Part shown: positions 7,346-14,370 of the stretch, piece by piece
Numbering within the stretch: the stretch's first letter is position 1
Layout of the letters: every line of letters starts with the position of its first letter
Assembly (NCBI GenBank): GCA_964528765.1
Contig: CAZGVA010000014.1
Location: forward strand, 1-23,369
Length of the DNA stretch: 23,369 nt
Direction of reading: 5' to 3'
Source: JABICX01 sp964528765
Lineage (GTDB): Archaea > Nanobdellota > Nanobdellia > UBA10117 > JABICX01
Translations under genes and position numbers: made by a program
Notes under the pieces: generated by a model
Seen by the model: only the letters and a program-made list of their open reading frames with translations
The model's database searches: none
What the model was told of the DNA's origin: nothing

Positions 7346-7357
7346 GAATTAGTATTC
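7346..7357. promoter_or_regulatory. Operator-like palindrome GAAT-N4-ATTC before DUF134 gene
   Basis: GAATTAGTATTC lies between the TATA-like TTTATT (about 7358-7365, minus strand) and the ATG at 7338. It shares the form GAAT-NNGT-ATTC-A with two sites at 8245 and 8281. Binding here would block transcription initiation of the DUF134 gene. Confidence 0.5.
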
Positions 7358-7390
7358 AAATAAAAATGTTATTGTTGTTCTTTGTAGAAA

Positions 7391-7888
7391 TTATCCAAAG
7401 AGCGCATATAGTTCAGGTTTTAGATCAGATATTTGAGTTATTATTTTTCCGCCATTCCTTTTTATGAAATGTTCAACTTGAAGATTTACAACTGAACCTT
7501 CATTATCTGCAGCTAATCTAAAATCTCCCCGATATCCGAGAATAGGCTTTCCTACTGCAGCAGCACAGCCAATTTCTGAAGCAGTTCCACTATCAACATC
7601 AACCCCATCTAAGATTGCAAATAAACCATCTGCTTCCATAATTGCTCGTTCATTATTTTCTCCAAGTATTTTATTTACTTCCATCCATTTTTCTTTTTTT
7701 TCTTGACCATAGGGTAAATCTGATGCTGATTGAACAATTTCTGGAGAAGTTAATTTCCACGGATCTAGAACAGTATAGCCTAACTCTTCAATAAGTGGAA
7801 TAATTTTAGCATACATGAAATCTCTTCCAACTTCTGAAAAACCAAGTGGTGATGCAACATAAATTTTTACTTCACCTTTTTTGTCCAT
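7391..7888 (-). CDS. Nucleoside 2-deoxyribosyltransferase
   Basis: This enzyme family transfers or hydrolyses the 2-deoxyribosyl group of nucleosides in cytosolic salvage or nucleotide-pool cleaning. The 165-residue protein starts with a Rossmann-like strand and a family motif, IYVASPLGFSEVGRDF (9-24). It carries the signature LDGVDVDSGTASEIG at 93-107, where E105 is the expected catalytic nucleophile and the Asp residues contact the sugar. ADGLFA (86-91) precedes it and GDFR (121-124) follows. Length is typical. It has its own TATA-like TTAAATATAATTT about 20-25 nt upstream and no strong operon link. Whether it transfers or only hydrolyses cannot be told. Confidence 0.9.
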   Translation of the reverse strand: MDKKGEVKIYVASPLGFSEVGRDFMYAKIIPLIEELGYTVLDPWKLTSPEIVQSASDLPYGQEKKEKWMEVNKILGENNERAIMEADGLFAILDGVDVDSGTASEIGCAAAVGKPILGYRGDFRLAADNEGSVVNLQVEHFIKRNGGKIITQISDLKPELYALFG

Positions 7889-7949
7889 AATCTACTGAAT
7901 GTAAATTATATTTAAGGATTTATATGTTTAATAAAAGAAAAAGAGCAAA

Positions 7950-8105
7950 TCAATCTTCTTGAACTGCTCGTTTTTGGAAACCCATTCCTCGACCTCTTCC
8001 TTGTCCTGAACTACGTTCAGCTGGTTGAGCTCCTTTGCAAGGTCCTAACTGTCTTCCAGTTTTAGGTTCTTTTCCTTCAGGTCCTGTTCCAACTTTATTT
8101 GGCAT
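7950..8105 (-). CDS. DUF5320-like small GTGPEGK protein, copy A
   Basis: The 51-residue protein begins MPNKVGTGPEGKEPKTGRQLGPC, the glycine/proline-rich opening of DUF5320-type proteins, then a basic tail rich in Gly and Arg (SSGQGRGRGMGFQKR). The start ATG (8105-8103) lies one base from the scaffold gap, so its promoter is unknown. It is a paralogue of copy B on the other side of the gap, with the first 23 residues nearly the same. The role of the family is not established; members often occur beside DUF134 regulators and iron-sulfur or molybdenum-cofactor genes. It could be a true tandem copy or the result of a wrong scaffold join. Confidence 0.75.
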   Translation of the reverse strand: MPNKVGTGPEGKEPKTGRQLGPCKGAQPAERSSGQGRGRGMGFQKRAVQED

Positions 8106-8106
8106 T

Positions 8107-8116
8107 NNNNNNNNNN
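8107..8116. other. Scaffold gap (10 Ns)
   Basis: Ten Ns are present. They separate two paralogous DUF5320-like sequences, exactly where a repeat could break or mislead assembly. The apparent continuous frame through the gap has no meaning because the true length is unknown. Confidence 0.99.
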
Positions 8117-8117
8117 C

Positions 8118-8225
8118 ACGCCCATATACTGTTCCGTCTACAGGCACTGCTCCCTTGCAATTACCCATTTGTCTTCCAGTCTTTGGGCCCTTTCCTTCGG
8201 GTCCTGTTCCATCTTTATTTGGCAT
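8118..8225 (-). CDS. DUF5320-like small GTGPEGK protein, copy B (3' end in gap)
   Basis: Thirty-six residues are visible, starting MPNKDGTGPEGKGPKTGRQ, then MGNCKGAVPVDGTVYGR before the gap. It shares the DUF5320-type opening with copy A but differs after residue 20. A very strong Shine-Dalgarno sequence, TAAGGAGGT (8242-8234), is placed 8 nt before the ATG, unlike most genes in this window. The TATA box TTTTTATA (8274-8267) is about 45 nt upstream, giving a leader of about 19 nt. Two near-identical palindromic sites at 8245-8262 and 8281-8298 flank the TATA box. This points to a tightly controlled and highly translated small protein. Confidence 0.75.
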
Positions 8226-8233
8226 TTTAACTT

Positions 8234-8298
8234 ACCTCCTTAATGAATATGTATTCATAATGTCTGTATAAAAAGGTTTCGAATGTGTATTCATAATG
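8234..8298 (-). promoter_or_regulatory. Promoter with two operator repeats and strong SD, DUF5320 gene
   Basis: Reading the minus strand: a repeat at 8298-8281, then TATA box TTTTTATA at 8274-8267, a second repeat at 8262-8245, and TAAGGAGGT at 8242-8234. The two repeats have the plus-strand form GAAT(A/G)TGTATTCATAATG and agree at 17 of 18 bases. Each contains the palindrome GAAT-N4-ATTC, with starts 36 bp apart. The inner site overlaps the expected transcription start, a normal position for an archaeal repressor. The DUF134 gene carries a third copy of the palindrome. Confidence 0.65.
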
Positions 8299-8305
8299 CA
8301 TATAT

Positions 8306-8524
8306 TTATAAAAATTTTAATAATTCTTTTTCATCAAAGCCAACCATAACTTTCTTGCCAATAACTGTAACTGGAACCGACATTCCCCCAGATATTGCTA
8401 TAGCTTTTTTTGCATTTGCTGGATTAGTAACTTCCTTGTCAGTATATTTTATTTTCTTAGAATCTAAAAATGTTTTTAGCTCTTTGCAAACATGGCAGGT
8501 TGGAGAGGTGTATATAGTTATCAT
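8306..8524 (-). CDS. Glutaredoxin-like thiol-disulfide protein
   Basis: The 72-residue protein has the thioredoxin fold of small glutaredoxin/NrdH-like proteins. The active site is C10-H-V-C13 after the first strand ITIYTSPT, and the cis-proline loop is SVPVTVIG with the strand continuing KKVMVGF. It reduces disulfides in the cytosol; the electron donor is not visible here. Its ATG overlaps the stop codon of the cyclic diphosphoglycerate synthetase gene (ATGA), so it should be translated from the same mRNA. This pairing may hint at redox control, but no direct functional link is known to me. The histidine in CHVC, instead of the usual CPYC, is a mild variation. Confidence 0.88.
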   Translation of the reverse strand: MITIYTSPTCHVCKELKTFLDSKKIKYTDKEVTNPANAKKAIAISGGMSVPVTVIGKKVMVGFDEKELLKFL

Positions 8525-9834
8525 TTTTTTAATACGCCTTTAATTAACCTAGGAAGTTTGTTTCCGATTTCTTTGAAATCATAATTTACTCTAACAGCTG
8601 GTTTGTTGAGTTTGAGAATCTTATCTAATCGAATAGGTGTTCCAATAACAACAGCATCAGCAGGAATTGCATTGATTGTTGCTTGTAGTTCTTTTAATTG
8701 ATTTGGTGAATATCCTTGTGCGGGCAAAACATTTTTGAGTTGAGAAAATTGTTTGAACATGTTTTTGATTGAGCCTTTTGCATATGGAATTGGATTTACA
8801 AGTTTGCATCCATATCGTTTAGCCGCAATTGCACCAGCACCATAACGCATTCCACCATGAGTTAATGTTGGTCCATCTTCAACAACTAGAACTCTCTTGT
8901 TTCTAATCAATTCAGGTTGAGTTACCTGGATTAATGACGCGCCATCAACAATAATTGCTTTTGGATTTTTGCTTTTAATATTATTTCTTACTAATTCAAT
9001 GTTTGATTTTTTTGCAGTATTTTCTTTATTGATTAATGCTATATCTGCCATGATCATATTTGCTTCACCCGGATAATAGTTTAATTCATGACCTGGTCTG
9101 TGTGGATCAACGAGAGTTATAAGTAAGTCAGTTTTATAGAATGAAAAATCATTATTTCCACCATCCCATAAAATAACATCTGCTTCTTTCTCAGCCCGGC
9201 GTATAATTTGTTCATAGTCAACACCTGCATAAAGAATTTCACCTCTTTGAATGTGTGGTTCATATTCTTCTCGTTCTTCAATTGTACAATTATATTTCTT
9301 TAAATCATCATATGTTTGATATCTCTGCCAAATTTGATTCTTTAATACACCATATGGCATTGGATGTCTAATAACTACATATTTTATTCCCAGTGATTTT
9401 AATACTTCACCAACATAACGCGTTACTTCAGATTTGCCAACACCAGTTCTTACTGCACATATCGATACAACGGGTTTTTTTGATTTAATTTGTGTATCTT
9501 TAGGACCAAGTAATTTGAAATTAGCGCCAGTAGCAAGAATTGTTTCAGCTTTTTGCATTACATATTCATGTGGAAGATCTGAATAAGATAGGATTACATC
9601 ATCAATTTTAAATTTTTTAATTAACTCAACTAATTGTTTTTCATCATATATTGGGATTCCTTTGGGATATAGTCTTCCAGCTAAGATTGCAGGATATTTT
9701 CTACCAGCAATTCCCATTATTTGTGTTGCTGTAAATGCAACAACATCATATTTTGGATTGTTGCGATATACTGTATTAAAATTGTGAAAATCTCTTCCCG
9801 CTGCACCCATTATCAGAACTCGTCTTTTAACCAT
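8521..9834 (-). CDS. cpgS: Cyclic 2,3-diphosphoglycerate synthetase family GTP/ATPase
   Basis: Members of this family make cyclic 2,3-diphosphoglycerate from 2,3-diphosphoglycerate using ATP in methanogens, where it is a solute and phosphate store. The 437-residue protein has an N-terminal Rossmann-like region (VLIMGAAGRDFHNFN, 6-20), a central P-loop AVRTGVGKS at 127-135, DVILWDGGNNDFSF as a Walker-B-like strand near 215-228, and VDPHRPGHELNYYPGEANM in the middle. The family is also widespread in archaea and bacteria not known to make the compound, so the exact activity here is uncertain. The TATA-like TTTTTATC about 26 nt upstream gives a leaderless start. The last 4 bases overlap a glutaredoxin-like gene. 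Confidence 0.85.
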   Translation of the reverse strand: MVKRRVLIMGAAGRDFHNFNTVYRNNPKYDVVAFTATQIMGIAGRKYPAILAGRLYPKGIPIYDEKQLVELIKKFKIDDVILSYSDLPHEYVMQKAETILATGANFKLLGPKDTQIKSKKPVVSICAVRTGVGKSEVTRYVGEVLKSLGIKYVVIRHPMPYGVLKNQIWQRYQTYDDLKKYNCTIEEREEYEPHIQRGEILYAGVDYEQIIRRAEKEADVILWDGGNNDFSFYKTDLLITLVDPHRPGHELNYYPGEANMIMADIALINKENTAKKSNIELVRNNIKSKNPKAIIVDGASLIQVTQPELIRNKRVLVVEDGPTLTHGGMRYGAGAIAAKRYGCKLVNPIPYAKGSIKNMFKQFSQLKNVLPAQGYSPNQLKELQATINAIPADAVVIGTPIRLDKILKLNKPAVRVNYDFKEIGNKLPRLIKGVLKK

Positions 9835-9873
9835 ATATACTGTAGAATATGGTTTGATAAAAAGATTACGTTA

Positions 9874-11067
9874 TTAGCTGAAGAAGAAATCTAATTTTTT
9901 CTGTCTAAGAAGTTCACTTTGTTTGATATATTCCATCATAGGTAATTTTAGTTTTGTTTTAATGTAGATCATAGCTTCTTTTTTTGTTGAGAATATGGTT
10001 GGTTTTGTTTTGAAAGCATTTCTTACAGTTTCTCTAACTACCCAGACACCTAGGGGCAAGATATATTCTTCTGAAATTTCTCTAAAAGAGATTACTCTTG
10101 CTTGTCTTCTCATTTTTTTAAGAAACTCCGTAATACCTAATCTTGCTGCATAATATCCGCCTGCTTGTTTATTTGCATATTTTTTACGTCCTTCAAATGG
10201 TTCATATTCTTCTATAATTGAAATTTGCTTCGATGATTGAGCCCAATTTGAGCCAGGAGCCCATGCTTCAAAGTTTTCAAATTCCCAATTTCCTGGTTCT
10301 AAAAGTATTATAAAATGATTACCAATGTAATTTGATTCAAATACAAAATAATTATTAATTTGTGCATATGTTTTTATTTGAGATAAAAGCTGTTTTGTGA
10401 CAATATCATCTGTTGCAGTAATACTCCAACGTGTTGGAACTAATTTTTTGTTTCTTTCGATTCCCAAAGCCCCACTAGAGAGTATATTTGTTATTTTGTA
10501 CACATCTTTTCCAATATTATATAATTTGTAACTAGCGTCTACTGCTTTCAAATCGTCAAAGACTATTTTATCTACTTTATGTGATATTTTTACATTTTCA
10601 GTTATTTTCATGTTTTTTAGTTTTCCAATAGGACCACTTGGTTGCGTTATATCTGAGAAGCGTATATTCATTTTAGGTGCTTGCTTGAAATTGAATTCAG
10701 TTTCAGCAGGTTTTTCAGCCATCGCCAATAATTGGTTTTCTTGTATAAATTTATTTTTTGATTTAATGTTTTGCTGTATTTCGCTTCTTAATAATTTGGT
10801 ATGTGCTTCAATAACTTTGTTGTAATCTGTTCCGAACATTTGAGCAGGACTAGTTAATATTGTGCTATCGATGGTTGCAATGGGACCAATATTAATATTC
10901 GGATAATTATATTTTCCAACAAAAATACCTGCTGATGGACCTTGAAAGTTCTCGTTTATTTTTGGAATCTTTATTTTTGATCTAAATTTAGTAAGTAAAG
11001 GACAGGTTTTATTTCCACAAAGCATTCGAGATCCTTTGCACATAAGACAAGTATTTTTAGCAAGCAT
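9874..11067 (-). CDS. nreA: Nre-family DNA-repair protein with PCNA-binding tail
   Basis: Nre proteins are archaeal and take part in repair of DNA damage together with the sliding clamp PCNA. The 397-residue protein has an N-terminal zinc-binding cluster C7-x2-C10-x6-C17-x4-C22, then the conserved block GPSAGIFVGKYNYPNINIGP (about 43-62). The extreme C-terminus QKKLDFFF (389-396) is a textbook PIP box: Gln, hydrophobic Leu at +3, and two aromatics at +5 and +6. The TATA-like AATTTAAACC lies about 25 nt upstream. Length and layout fit the family. The biochemical activity of the central domain is still poorly defined. Confidence 0.93.
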   Translation of the reverse strand: MLAKNTCLMCKGSRMLCGNKTCPLLTKFRSKIKIPKINENFQGPSAGIFVGKYNYPNINIGPIATIDSTILTSPAQMFGTDYNKVIEAHTKLLRSEIQQNIKSKNKFIQENQLLAMAEKPAETEFNFKQAPKMNIRFSDITQPSGPIGKLKNMKITENVKISHKVDKIVFDDLKAVDASYKLYNIGKDVYKITNILSSGALGIERNKKLVPTRWSITATDDIVTKQLLSQIKTYAQINNYFVFESNYIGNHFIILLEPGNWEFENFEAWAPGSNWAQSSKQISIIEEYEPFEGRKKYANKQAGGYYAARLGITEFLKKMRRQARVISFREISEEYILPLGVWVVRETVRNAFKTKPTIFSTKKEAMIYIKTKLKLPMMEYIKQSELLRQKKLDFFFS

Positions 11068-11119
11068 ATGCTTTTCTAGTGTTGTTGGTTTAAATTAACT
11101 TTGAGTCTAGGTCATATAT

Positions 11120-11347
11120 CTACATTTGTTGGTTTCTTACTAACGTATTTGATAGTATGAATCGTAGATCATCTATCTTCATAAGTTCTTGTTTAGCGAG
11201 ATAAGTGTAACCATAAAGTATTGCGAATTCTTCTTCAGTTAATTTATGTTTGCTTAATAGTTGTTTTAAGCTATCTAATATCTCCGAGATTTCTATTTGT
11301 TTGTTATTAATTAATTGTTGTGGAACTTTGTATATTATTTTAAACAC
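11120..11347 (-). CDS. Small helical protein, unknown; unusual start region
   Basis: The protein has up to 75 residues, mainly helical and charged, with EISEILDSLKQLL and KLTEEEFAILYGYTYLAKQELMKI-type helices (residues about 19-58). I do not recognise it. The only canonical in-frame start is GTG 11347, but this GTG is itself the end of AGGGGGTG (11352-11345), which matches the AGGAGGTG Shine-Dalgarno sequence at 7 of 8 bases. With normal spacing the start would be the ATA at 11338-11336 (72 residues). The gene is divergent from a PAS regulator, and three GGTTACC-like sites lie between them, so that regulator may control it. Confidence 0.55.
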   Translation of the reverse strand: MFKIIYKVPQQLINNKQIEISEILDSLKQLLSKHKLTEEEFAILYGYTYLAKQELMKIDDLRFILSNTLVRNQQM

Positions 11348-11378
11348 CCCCTATAGCATTGTCCCATTATAGTTTTTC

Positions 11379-11447
11379 TATTGGTTACCAATACCATATA
11401 ACTATATAGGTTGCCAAAATATATAAAGATGTATGTTATTGGTAAAC
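11379..11447. promoter_or_regulatory. Divergent control region with TTGGTTACCAA-type sites
   Basis: Site 1 is a perfect palindrome, TATTGGT-T-ACCAATA (11379-11393). Site 2 has GGTTGCCAA at 11409-11417, one base different from site 1's GGTTACCAA. Site 3 has TATTGGTAA around 11437-11445. Minus-strand TATA candidate TTTATATA (11428-11421) lies between sites 2 and 3. The plus-strand gene has TTTATAA at 11474-11480, about 26 nt before its ATG. The neighbouring HTH-PAS protein is the obvious candidate binder. Confidence 0.5.
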
Positions 11448-11502
11448 AGTAGTGTTCAACAATAAAGGTAAGCTTTATAAGTTTTTAGAGGTCTATTAAG
11501 TT

Positions 11503-12126
11503 ATGAAACCATCTGAAATAAGACAAGCTATTATTGATTATATCGCAACAAACACCGATGAAGGTGTTCTTGGTTCTGAATTGACAAGAGAATTAAAAGT
11601 TAATCGTCATACTTTAGCAAAACATTTAGAAATTTTAAATGGACAAGATATTTTAATATTTAGGCAAGTTGGTATGGCTAAATTATGGTTTTTAAATAAG
11701 ACACCATTTTCGTCTATTCTTGAAACAGATAGAACTGATTCAGTGTTAGCAAGTATTTTCCGAGAAGTAATTAATAAAACGCAAAATTTAGTTTTTGTAG
11801 TTGATAAAGATTATACTTTGATTTATATGAATGAAGCATCTAGAGAAGAATTTGGTAATTTTGTAGGTCAGAAATGTTATACTCTTTTGAAAAATGATTC
11901 TCCATGCAAAAAATTCTGCGTAGTTAAAGAGTTTCTGAATAAAAATATCGAAGGTCGTCAAGGACATATTACGGAGATTAATGGCAAAACCTATCGAGTG
12001 TGTGGTTTTACAATTAAAAACCCTGATGGAAGTCTTTCGGGAGTTGAAGTTGCTACAGATATAACTCGACAGATAGAATTAGAAAAAGAGTTAAAAGAAA
12101 TTAAAAAAATTATTAATAGTAAATAG
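11503..12126 (+). CDS. Transcription regulator: N-terminal HTH plus Cys-containing PAS
   Basis: The 207-residue protein starts with a winged helix-turn-helix (about 1-68), with LGSELTRELKVNRHTLAKHLEIL (23-45) as the HTH core. A PAS domain follows (about 82-190): NLVFVVDKDYTLIYMNEAS (95-113), then the Cys-rich segment C125-Y-x8-PC135-x3-C139, then C167 and the closing strands GVEVATDIT. A short helix EKELKEIKKI ends it. Cysteines in this arrangement are seen in PAS sensors that bind iron-sulfur clusters or respond to redox, so redox sensing is plausible but inferred. The gene is probably leaderless, with TTTATAA 26 nt before the ATG. It is divergent from a small unknown gene and likely autoregulates through the shared sites. 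Confidence 0.85.
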   Translation: MKPSEIRQAIIDYIATNTDEGVLGSELTRELKVNRHTLAKHLEILNGQDILIFRQVGMAKLWFLNKTPFSSILETDRTDSVLASIFREVINKTQNLVFVVDKDYTLIYMNEASREEFGNFVGQKCYTLLKNDSPCKKFCVVKEFLNKNIEGRQGHITEINGKTYRVCGFTIKNPDGSLSGVEVATDITRQIELEKELKEIKKIINSK

Positions 12127-12142
12127 AAATTTTTACTATCAA

Positions 12143-12526
12143 TTAAACGATTTTTAATAAAGTCATTTTGAAGTTTAGAATTTTTCCAGCTAGTGGACCT
12201 GCCATATAAGCATCTTCGCCTTCGAGAATTACTTCTTTTGTTTCACCTACTTCCATACCCATTGCTGCTTTATCAAATCCAGGAATGACTTGTCCAGCAC
12301 CTACTGTGAATTCAAAAGGACCTCTACCTTCAGATGTATCAATTTGCTTACCCTCAACCGTTAACCAGTAATCAACTTCTATTGTATCTCCATTTTTTAC
12401 ACTCATAATTTCATCTCCATTTGTGTCTGGCACTTCTGGCGTAGTTTGTTCTTCAGCACCATCGCTCAAGCAACCACCTACTAAGAAAATTGCCATAATA
12501 ATTCCAAAAATATAATATATTTTCAT
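12143..12526 (-). CDS. Lipoprotein FKBP-type peptidyl-prolyl isomerase
   Basis: This 127-residue protein should be an extracytoplasmic folding helper that isomerises X-Pro bonds. The signal peptide ends in lipobox LVGGC with C19 as the lipid-anchor residue. A Thr/Pro/Asp linker (about 25-40) leads into a short FKBP domain: VKNGDTIEVDYWLTVEGKQIDTSEGRGPFEF (43-73), VIPGFDKAAMGMEVGE (80-95), and the closing NFKMTLLKI. The large insert-in-flap domain of SlyD-type FKBPs is reduced to a short EDAYMAGPLAGK loop. The TATA-like TTTTAAAATAT is about 25 nt upstream. A cytosolic FKBP lies at 14901, so the cell seems to have separate inside and outside forms. Confidence 0.9.
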   Translation of the reverse strand: MKIYYIFGIIMAIFLVGGCLSDGAEEQTTPEVPDTNGDEIMSVKNGDTIEVDYWLTVEGKQIDTSEGRGPFEFTVGAGQVIPGFDKAAMGMEVGETKEVILEGEDAYMAGPLAGKILNFKMTLLKIV

Positions 12527-12565
12527 AATTTTTGATAGAAAATTAGATATTTTAAAAGTTTGCTT

Positions 12566-13609
12566 TTATTTCTTTTTGTGAATATCAATTTGTGGGAATG
12601 GTATTTCAATATTTTCTTTATTGAAACGTTTATGTAATGCTTTAATAAACTCATGGCGAATTCTAAATTTATCACTTCTATTGTGAACTTCTAAGTAAAT
12701 TGAAAAGTTTATGCTCGAGTCACCAAATTCTTTGAATCTGACAACTGGCTCGGAATCAGTTACTGCAACGGCCTCGTTTTTTATAATTTTTTTAGCAACA
12801 GCAATCGCTATTTTTTCAACTTTATCTAACTCCGAATCATAGGATACGCCACAGTCAATTGAGAAAGTTAGATTAGTTTTAGGCGAGTTATAATTTTTAA
12901 GTAATGCGTTAGCTATTTTTGCGTTAGGTATAATTAGGAAATTTCCATCCCAAGTTTTTATGCGAGTTGTTCTCCAACCAATGTCATTAACATACCCTGC
13001 AGTTTTACTATCTAATTCAATATAGTCACCTAGTTTCATTGGTCTATCAATAGTCATAAACAAAGCTCCAAAGAAATTTGACAATGTATCTTTAAGTGCC
13101 AAAGCAACGGCTATACCACCAATTCCTAGACCGGCGATAAGTGGCGTAATTTCAATACCAAACGTACTCAATATAGCGATAATTGCAAAAATGTAAATTA
13201 AAATGTTAATAATTTTTCGTATAAATTGAAATATTGTGGGATCAATTTTTCTATGAAGTTTATGTTGTAGTTCATCCGTATACCAAATAAAAAATGCATT
13301 TATGATTTTGTTAAATAAAAATGCTCCAGTTAGTATCCAAATAACACTAAATATTGTTGTTAAAGTTATAGTTCCAATATTAAATCCCGGATAAATATAT
13401 TGGATTGCTACAAAAAATCCAATTGTAAGTATAACTAATTGAATTGGGCGTTTAAGTGTATCAAAAATAATATCATCAAGTTTAGTTTTCGTTTTTGCAG
13501 ACAAGTGAATTATTTTTTTAATAATGAAGTTAACTATTTGAGAAATAATCAGAGTACCAATAATAATGCCAATTGCAATAACATATTTATTATTTAATAA
13601 GTCCAGCAT
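12566..13609 (-). CDS. mscS: MscS-family mechanosensitive channel
   Basis: MscS channels open under membrane tension to release solutes in osmotic downshock. The 347-residue protein has about five hydrophobic helices in its first half, then the conserved pore helix ITPLIAGLGIGGIAVALALKD (about 153-173) with the Gly/Ala pattern, followed by TLSNFFGALFMTIDRPMKLGDYIEL and the beta domain around WRTTRIKTWDGNFLIIPNAKI. The C-terminal alpha-beta vestibule ends in IEIPFPQIDI, as usual. It follows a 55-residue membrane mini-protein by 23 bp on the same strand, so the two may share a transcript; an own TATA-like sequence is also possible. Confidence 0.95.
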   Translation of the reverse strand: MLDLLNNKYVIAIGIIIGTLIISQIVNFIIKKIIHLSAKTKTKLDDIIFDTLKRPIQLVILTIGFFVAIQYIYPGFNIGTITLTTIFSVIWILTGAFLFNKIINAFFIWYTDELQHKLHRKIDPTIFQFIRKIINILIYIFAIIAILSTFGIEITPLIAGLGIGGIAVALALKDTLSNFFGALFMTIDRPMKLGDYIELDSKTAGYVNDIGWRTTRIKTWDGNFLIIPNAKIANALLKNYNSPKTNLTFSIDCGVSYDSELDKVEKIAIAVAKKIIKNEAVAVTDSEPVVRFKEFGDSSINFSIYLEVHNRSDKFRIRHEFIKALHKRFNKENIEIPFPQIDIHKKK

Positions 13610-13632
13610 ATTAGATTAAAAATAAGTTTGTT

Positions 13633-13800
13633 TTAAGTGTTTTGTTTTTGAAGCCATTTGCTTATTGCCCAAGCAATTAATAATACAAATACCGTTAGCC
13701 AATACCCAGATTTACCAAAATAGATATATTGCAGTATCATAGTTGTTATAACCATAATTAAAAGTAGTAGTAAAATTGCTTGTTTAATTTTATTTTGCAT
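13633..13800 (-). CDS. 55-residue two-helix membrane protein
   Basis: The frame reads MQNKIKQAILLLLLIMVITTMIL, then a short polar loop QYIYFGKSGY, then WLTVFVLLIAWAISKWLQ and a polar end. This gives two transmembrane helices, about 8-24 and 34-50. A TATA-like TTATATTATATAA (about 13815-13827) lies about 20 nt upstream, and AAAGG is only 2 nt from the ATG, so the transcript is probably leaderless. It precedes mscS by 23 bp and may be its small partner or simply share the promoter. I do not recognise a family. The clean open frame with promoter supports a real gene. Confidence 0.65.
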   Translation of the reverse strand: MQNKIKQAILLLLLIMVITTMILQYIYFGKSGYWLTVFVLLIAWAISKWLQKQNT

Positions 13801-13858
13801 AACCTTTCAATAAGTTATATAATATAAGTTTATTTAAATTATCGTATTTATTGATAAC
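13801..13858. promoter_or_regulatory. Divergent promoter between membrane mini-gene and Nudix gene
   Basis: The 58-bp spacer has TTATATAATATAA (minus-strand TATA, about 13815-13827) and TTTATTTAAA (plus-strand TATA, about 13829-13838). Each is placed about 20-26 nt from the start codon it serves. No ribosome binding site of usual spacing is present. Confidence 0.5.
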
Positions 13859-14362
13859 ATGTATAATCCAGATAAAGCACATTATATATCACATACTGCC
13901 ATTATTGTGCAAAATAATAAATTTTTAATTGTAAAGCGAGCACCTACTGAAAAAGCATTTCCAGAAATGTGGACTGTTCCAGGTGGTTCACTAAAAACAC
14001 ATGATTACAATCGAGAACCTGATACTGAGGCAGGTCATTGGTATAATGTGGGTGAATTAGTTTGTAAGCGCGAAGTTAGTGAAGAAGTTGGATTAGATGT
14101 TCCAATAGAACAGTTGAATTATGTTACAAGTTTATCTTTTAAACTTCCTAATGGTATTCCAATTTTTGTTAATAGTTATTATATTTTGCTTGAGTCAGAA
14201 AATATTCATGAAATTGTTCTTTGTGATGAGTTAATTGAATACAAATGGGTTAATCTTGAAGAAGCTAAAAGTTATGAGTTAATTCCCGGAATCTGGGAAG
14301 AATTAGAAATGGTTGATAAAATTCTAAAAGGAAAACAAATTGGTTCTTGGAAGAAAAAATAG
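13859..14362 (+). CDS. Nudix hydrolase with an insertion inside the Nudix box
   Basis: Nudix enzymes hydrolyse nucleoside diphosphates linked to other groups. In this 167-residue protein the catalytic helix REVSEEVGL (71-79) carries the metal ligands E72, E75 and E76. The opening PGGSL is at 41-45. Between them lie about 14 extra residues (THDYNREPDTEAGHWYN, about 47-63), and the usual first Glu of the box is replaced by N63. The N-terminal strand AIIVQNNKFLIVKRAP is typical of MutT-like members. This longer box occurs in a subgroup of archaeal and candidate-phylum bacterial Nudix proteins. The substrate is unknown. It is divergent from the small membrane gene and convergent with the next gene, with only 8 bp between them. 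Confidence 0.88.
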   Translation: MYNPDKAHYISHTAIIVQNNKFLIVKRAPTEKAFPEMWTVPGGSLKTHDYNREPDTEAGHWYNVGELVCKREVSEEVGLDVPIEQLNYVTSLSFKLPNGIPIFVNSYYILLESENIHEIVLCDELIEYKWVNLEEAKSYELIPGIWEELEMVDKILKGKQIGSWKKK

Positions 14363-14370
14363 CTACGTAA

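Noticed and set aside
7950..8225. One continuous 91-residue protein through the Ns
   Set aside because: The gap length is unknown, and the second half restarts with the same MPNK opening, so these are two genes or two contig ends.
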